A DNA stretch of 38,373 nt from a virus: IMG/VR virus record IMGVR_UViG_3300048908_000149, positions 1 through 38,373 of that record; one strand, 5' to 3'. Below, piece by piece: positions 37,561 through 38,373 of this stretch. Positions within the stretch are counted from its first letter, which is position 1, and every line of letters starts with the position of its first letter. The position numbers and the translations under genes were made by a program. The notes beneath the pieces were generated by a model. It made no database searches and was not told the DNA's origin. It saw only the letters and a list, made by a program, of their open reading frames with translations.

Positions 37561-37961
37561 TGAAGCCCCTCCGCTGCCACAACGTCTTCTACGGCTCCCG
37601 CGTCCAACCCTATTTGGGCGAACCAAGCAGGAAGGCTTTCGATATCCCCACCATGCTCAAGCCAGTATTTGGCGGCGATGCTGTCCAGTTCGCAGAGAGC
37701 GCCGGTCAGGTAGGCACAGAACCATTCGCCCGTGACGCACCAAGTGTTTAACGCTTCGTGCATCCTGCGTTCAAAGACCCGAGCGACTTCACGATTGGGA
37801 AGGCAGATAGTCCGCACGACAGTCAGCCGGAACGGCGCCCCTGTTTGCAGGGATGAAAGCCTTGATCGAACGGAGTTCGTGATACCGACTTTGAAACACT
37901 CCATGCGCTCGGCAAGCGTGTAATCGGCCTCAATGATATAGAGGTAGCATGGAGGGCTCAT
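37557..37961 (-). CDS. GIY-YIG/T5orf172-like protein
   Basis: 134 residues. CYLYIIEADYTLAERMECFK then VGITNSVRSRLSSLQTGAPF and a later FERRMHEALN, VTGEWF have the layout of the T5orf172/MUG113 branch of the GIY-YIG superfamily (Y-x-Y, K-V/I-G-x-T, R-x-x-x-L-Q, F-x-x-x-x-H-E). These proteins are often encoded in phages and may cut DNA. Overlaps both neighbours by ATGA. Confidence 0.7.
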   Translation of the reverse strand: MSPPCYLYIIEADYTLAERMECFKVGITNSVRSRLSSLQTGAPFRLTVVRTICLPNREVARVFERRMHEALNTWCVTGEWFCAYLTGALCELDSIAAKYWLEHGGDIESLPAWFAQIGLDAGAVEDVVAAEGLQ

Positions 37962-38353
37962 TTCGGCCCCCCATTCAGTGGAATGGAATTTCTCTGCTTC
38001 TCGCGGATCTTGTCGGCGTTCTCATATCCGACTGAGGCCTTAAGGGATTTTTCGCGCAAATTCTTCGTGTTCCGGCATTCGTTGCAGCAATCGTCCTGAT
38101 TGGTGGGATTGAACATGGCCTTGCGGCGGCGCGTGGTGTAATTTCCGCACACGCATTTAACGACCCACGGGCGCCCCCCCGCGCTGGCAGGAACGTCAAG
38201 AACGCCGAGGACTGTGAACCGGCCAAACCGTTTGCCCCTGAGGTCTTCCTGCCCCGTATGCGTCGCGGGCGCGATCATCTTCGGAGGCGCTTTCCAAAGG
38301 TGGTGAACGTCAGCATTCTTCTGGACGAAGTTGTAACTCTCGCCAGAGGACAT
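37958..38353 (-). CDS. Zinc-ribbon protein with GRFTVL motif
   Basis: 131 residues. GKRFGRFTVLGVLDV at about 40-54 is followed by VVKCVCGNYTTRR (C67, C69) and DDCCNECRN (C89, C90, C93), making a zinc-ribbon-like element. The combination of GxRFGRxTVL and spaced cysteines is often found in phage-encoded HNH/AP2-type proteins, but no HNH or AP2 part is seen here. Upstream sequence is outside the window. Function unknown. Confidence 0.6.
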   Translation of the reverse strand: MSSGESYNFVQKNADVHHLWKAPPKMIAPATHTGQEDLRGKRFGRFTVLGVLDVPASAGGRPWVVKCVCGNYTTRRRKAMFNPTNQDDCCNECRNTKNLREKSLKASVGYENADKIREKQRNSIPLNGGPK

Positions 38354-38373
38354 GACCGACGCGGCGGCCTTAT

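Noticed and set aside
1-38373. tRNA genes, CRISPR arrays, integrase, repressor or IS elements
   Set aside because: None recognised on either strand. No regularly spaced direct repeats with unique spacers, no cloverleaf candidates and no recombinase motifs were seen.

Overview
The window is the late (structural) half plus part of the replication and accessory half of a double-stranded DNA tailed phage or prophage with an HK97-type head and, by gene content, a long non-contractile (siphovirus-like) tail. Every gene I can support lies on the minus strand, so transcription runs from high to low coordinates. Genes are packed with ATGA, TGATG and TAATG stop/start overlaps. The sequence is GC-rich, and the protein families (P27-type small terminase, HK97 portal/protease/capsid, tape measure with a glycine-rich C-terminus, an endolysin with a YPDPATRG...CYGHTG active-site region) suggest a GC-rich alphaproteobacterial host, possibly Rhizobiales. 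The host is an inference. I saw no integrase, repressor, att site, tRNA, rRNA, IS element or CRISPR, so lytic versus integrated state cannot be decided.

Layout in transcription order. 38353-36207: zinc-ribbon protein, GIY-YIG/T5orf172-like protein, replication-organizer-like protein and a putative helicase-loader-like protein. 36207-32837: small unknowns, a zinc-finger HNH endonuclease, a C5-cytosine methyltransferase interrupted by a one-base shift at a run of nine G, and an unknown 225-residue protein. 32836-30721: a poorly coding stretch with a hairpin, small proteins including a 20-residue membrane peptide, and a MerR-like DNA-binding protein. 30727-24408: HNH nuclease, small and large terminase, small membrane protein, portal, prohead protease and major capsid protein. 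24342-21655: head decoration/stabilization candidates, head-tail connector, adaptor and tail terminator. A strong intrinsic terminator and two further hairpins separate this from the tail genes.

21535-10476: tail tube, tail assembly chaperone pair with a -1 frameshift signal (C CCT TTA), tape measure, small membrane protein, and the large tail-tip/hub proteins. 10463-3030: a fibre-like protein, many small beta-rich or Ser/Ala-rich appendage proteins, and an SGNH-like esterase. This area is invaded by an AT-rich HNH homing-endonuclease segment. 3000-524: lysis module (secreted Cys-rich protein, membrane peptides, holin candidate, SAR-like endolysin, inner and outer spanins, XhlA-like coiled-coil/TM protein). 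475-1: an HTH protein cut by the window edge.

The most notable observations are: (1) the HNH segment at about 4590-5510 appears to have brought a recoded, AT-rich copy of the 3' end of the gene it entered, leaving the original GC-rich 3' end stranded downstream; (2) a -1 frameshift signal with a downstream stem-loop fuses the tail chaperone ORFs; (3) a G9 tract breaks a methyltransferase that an eight-G tract would restore; (4) several microproteins are shorter than usual ORF cutoffs.
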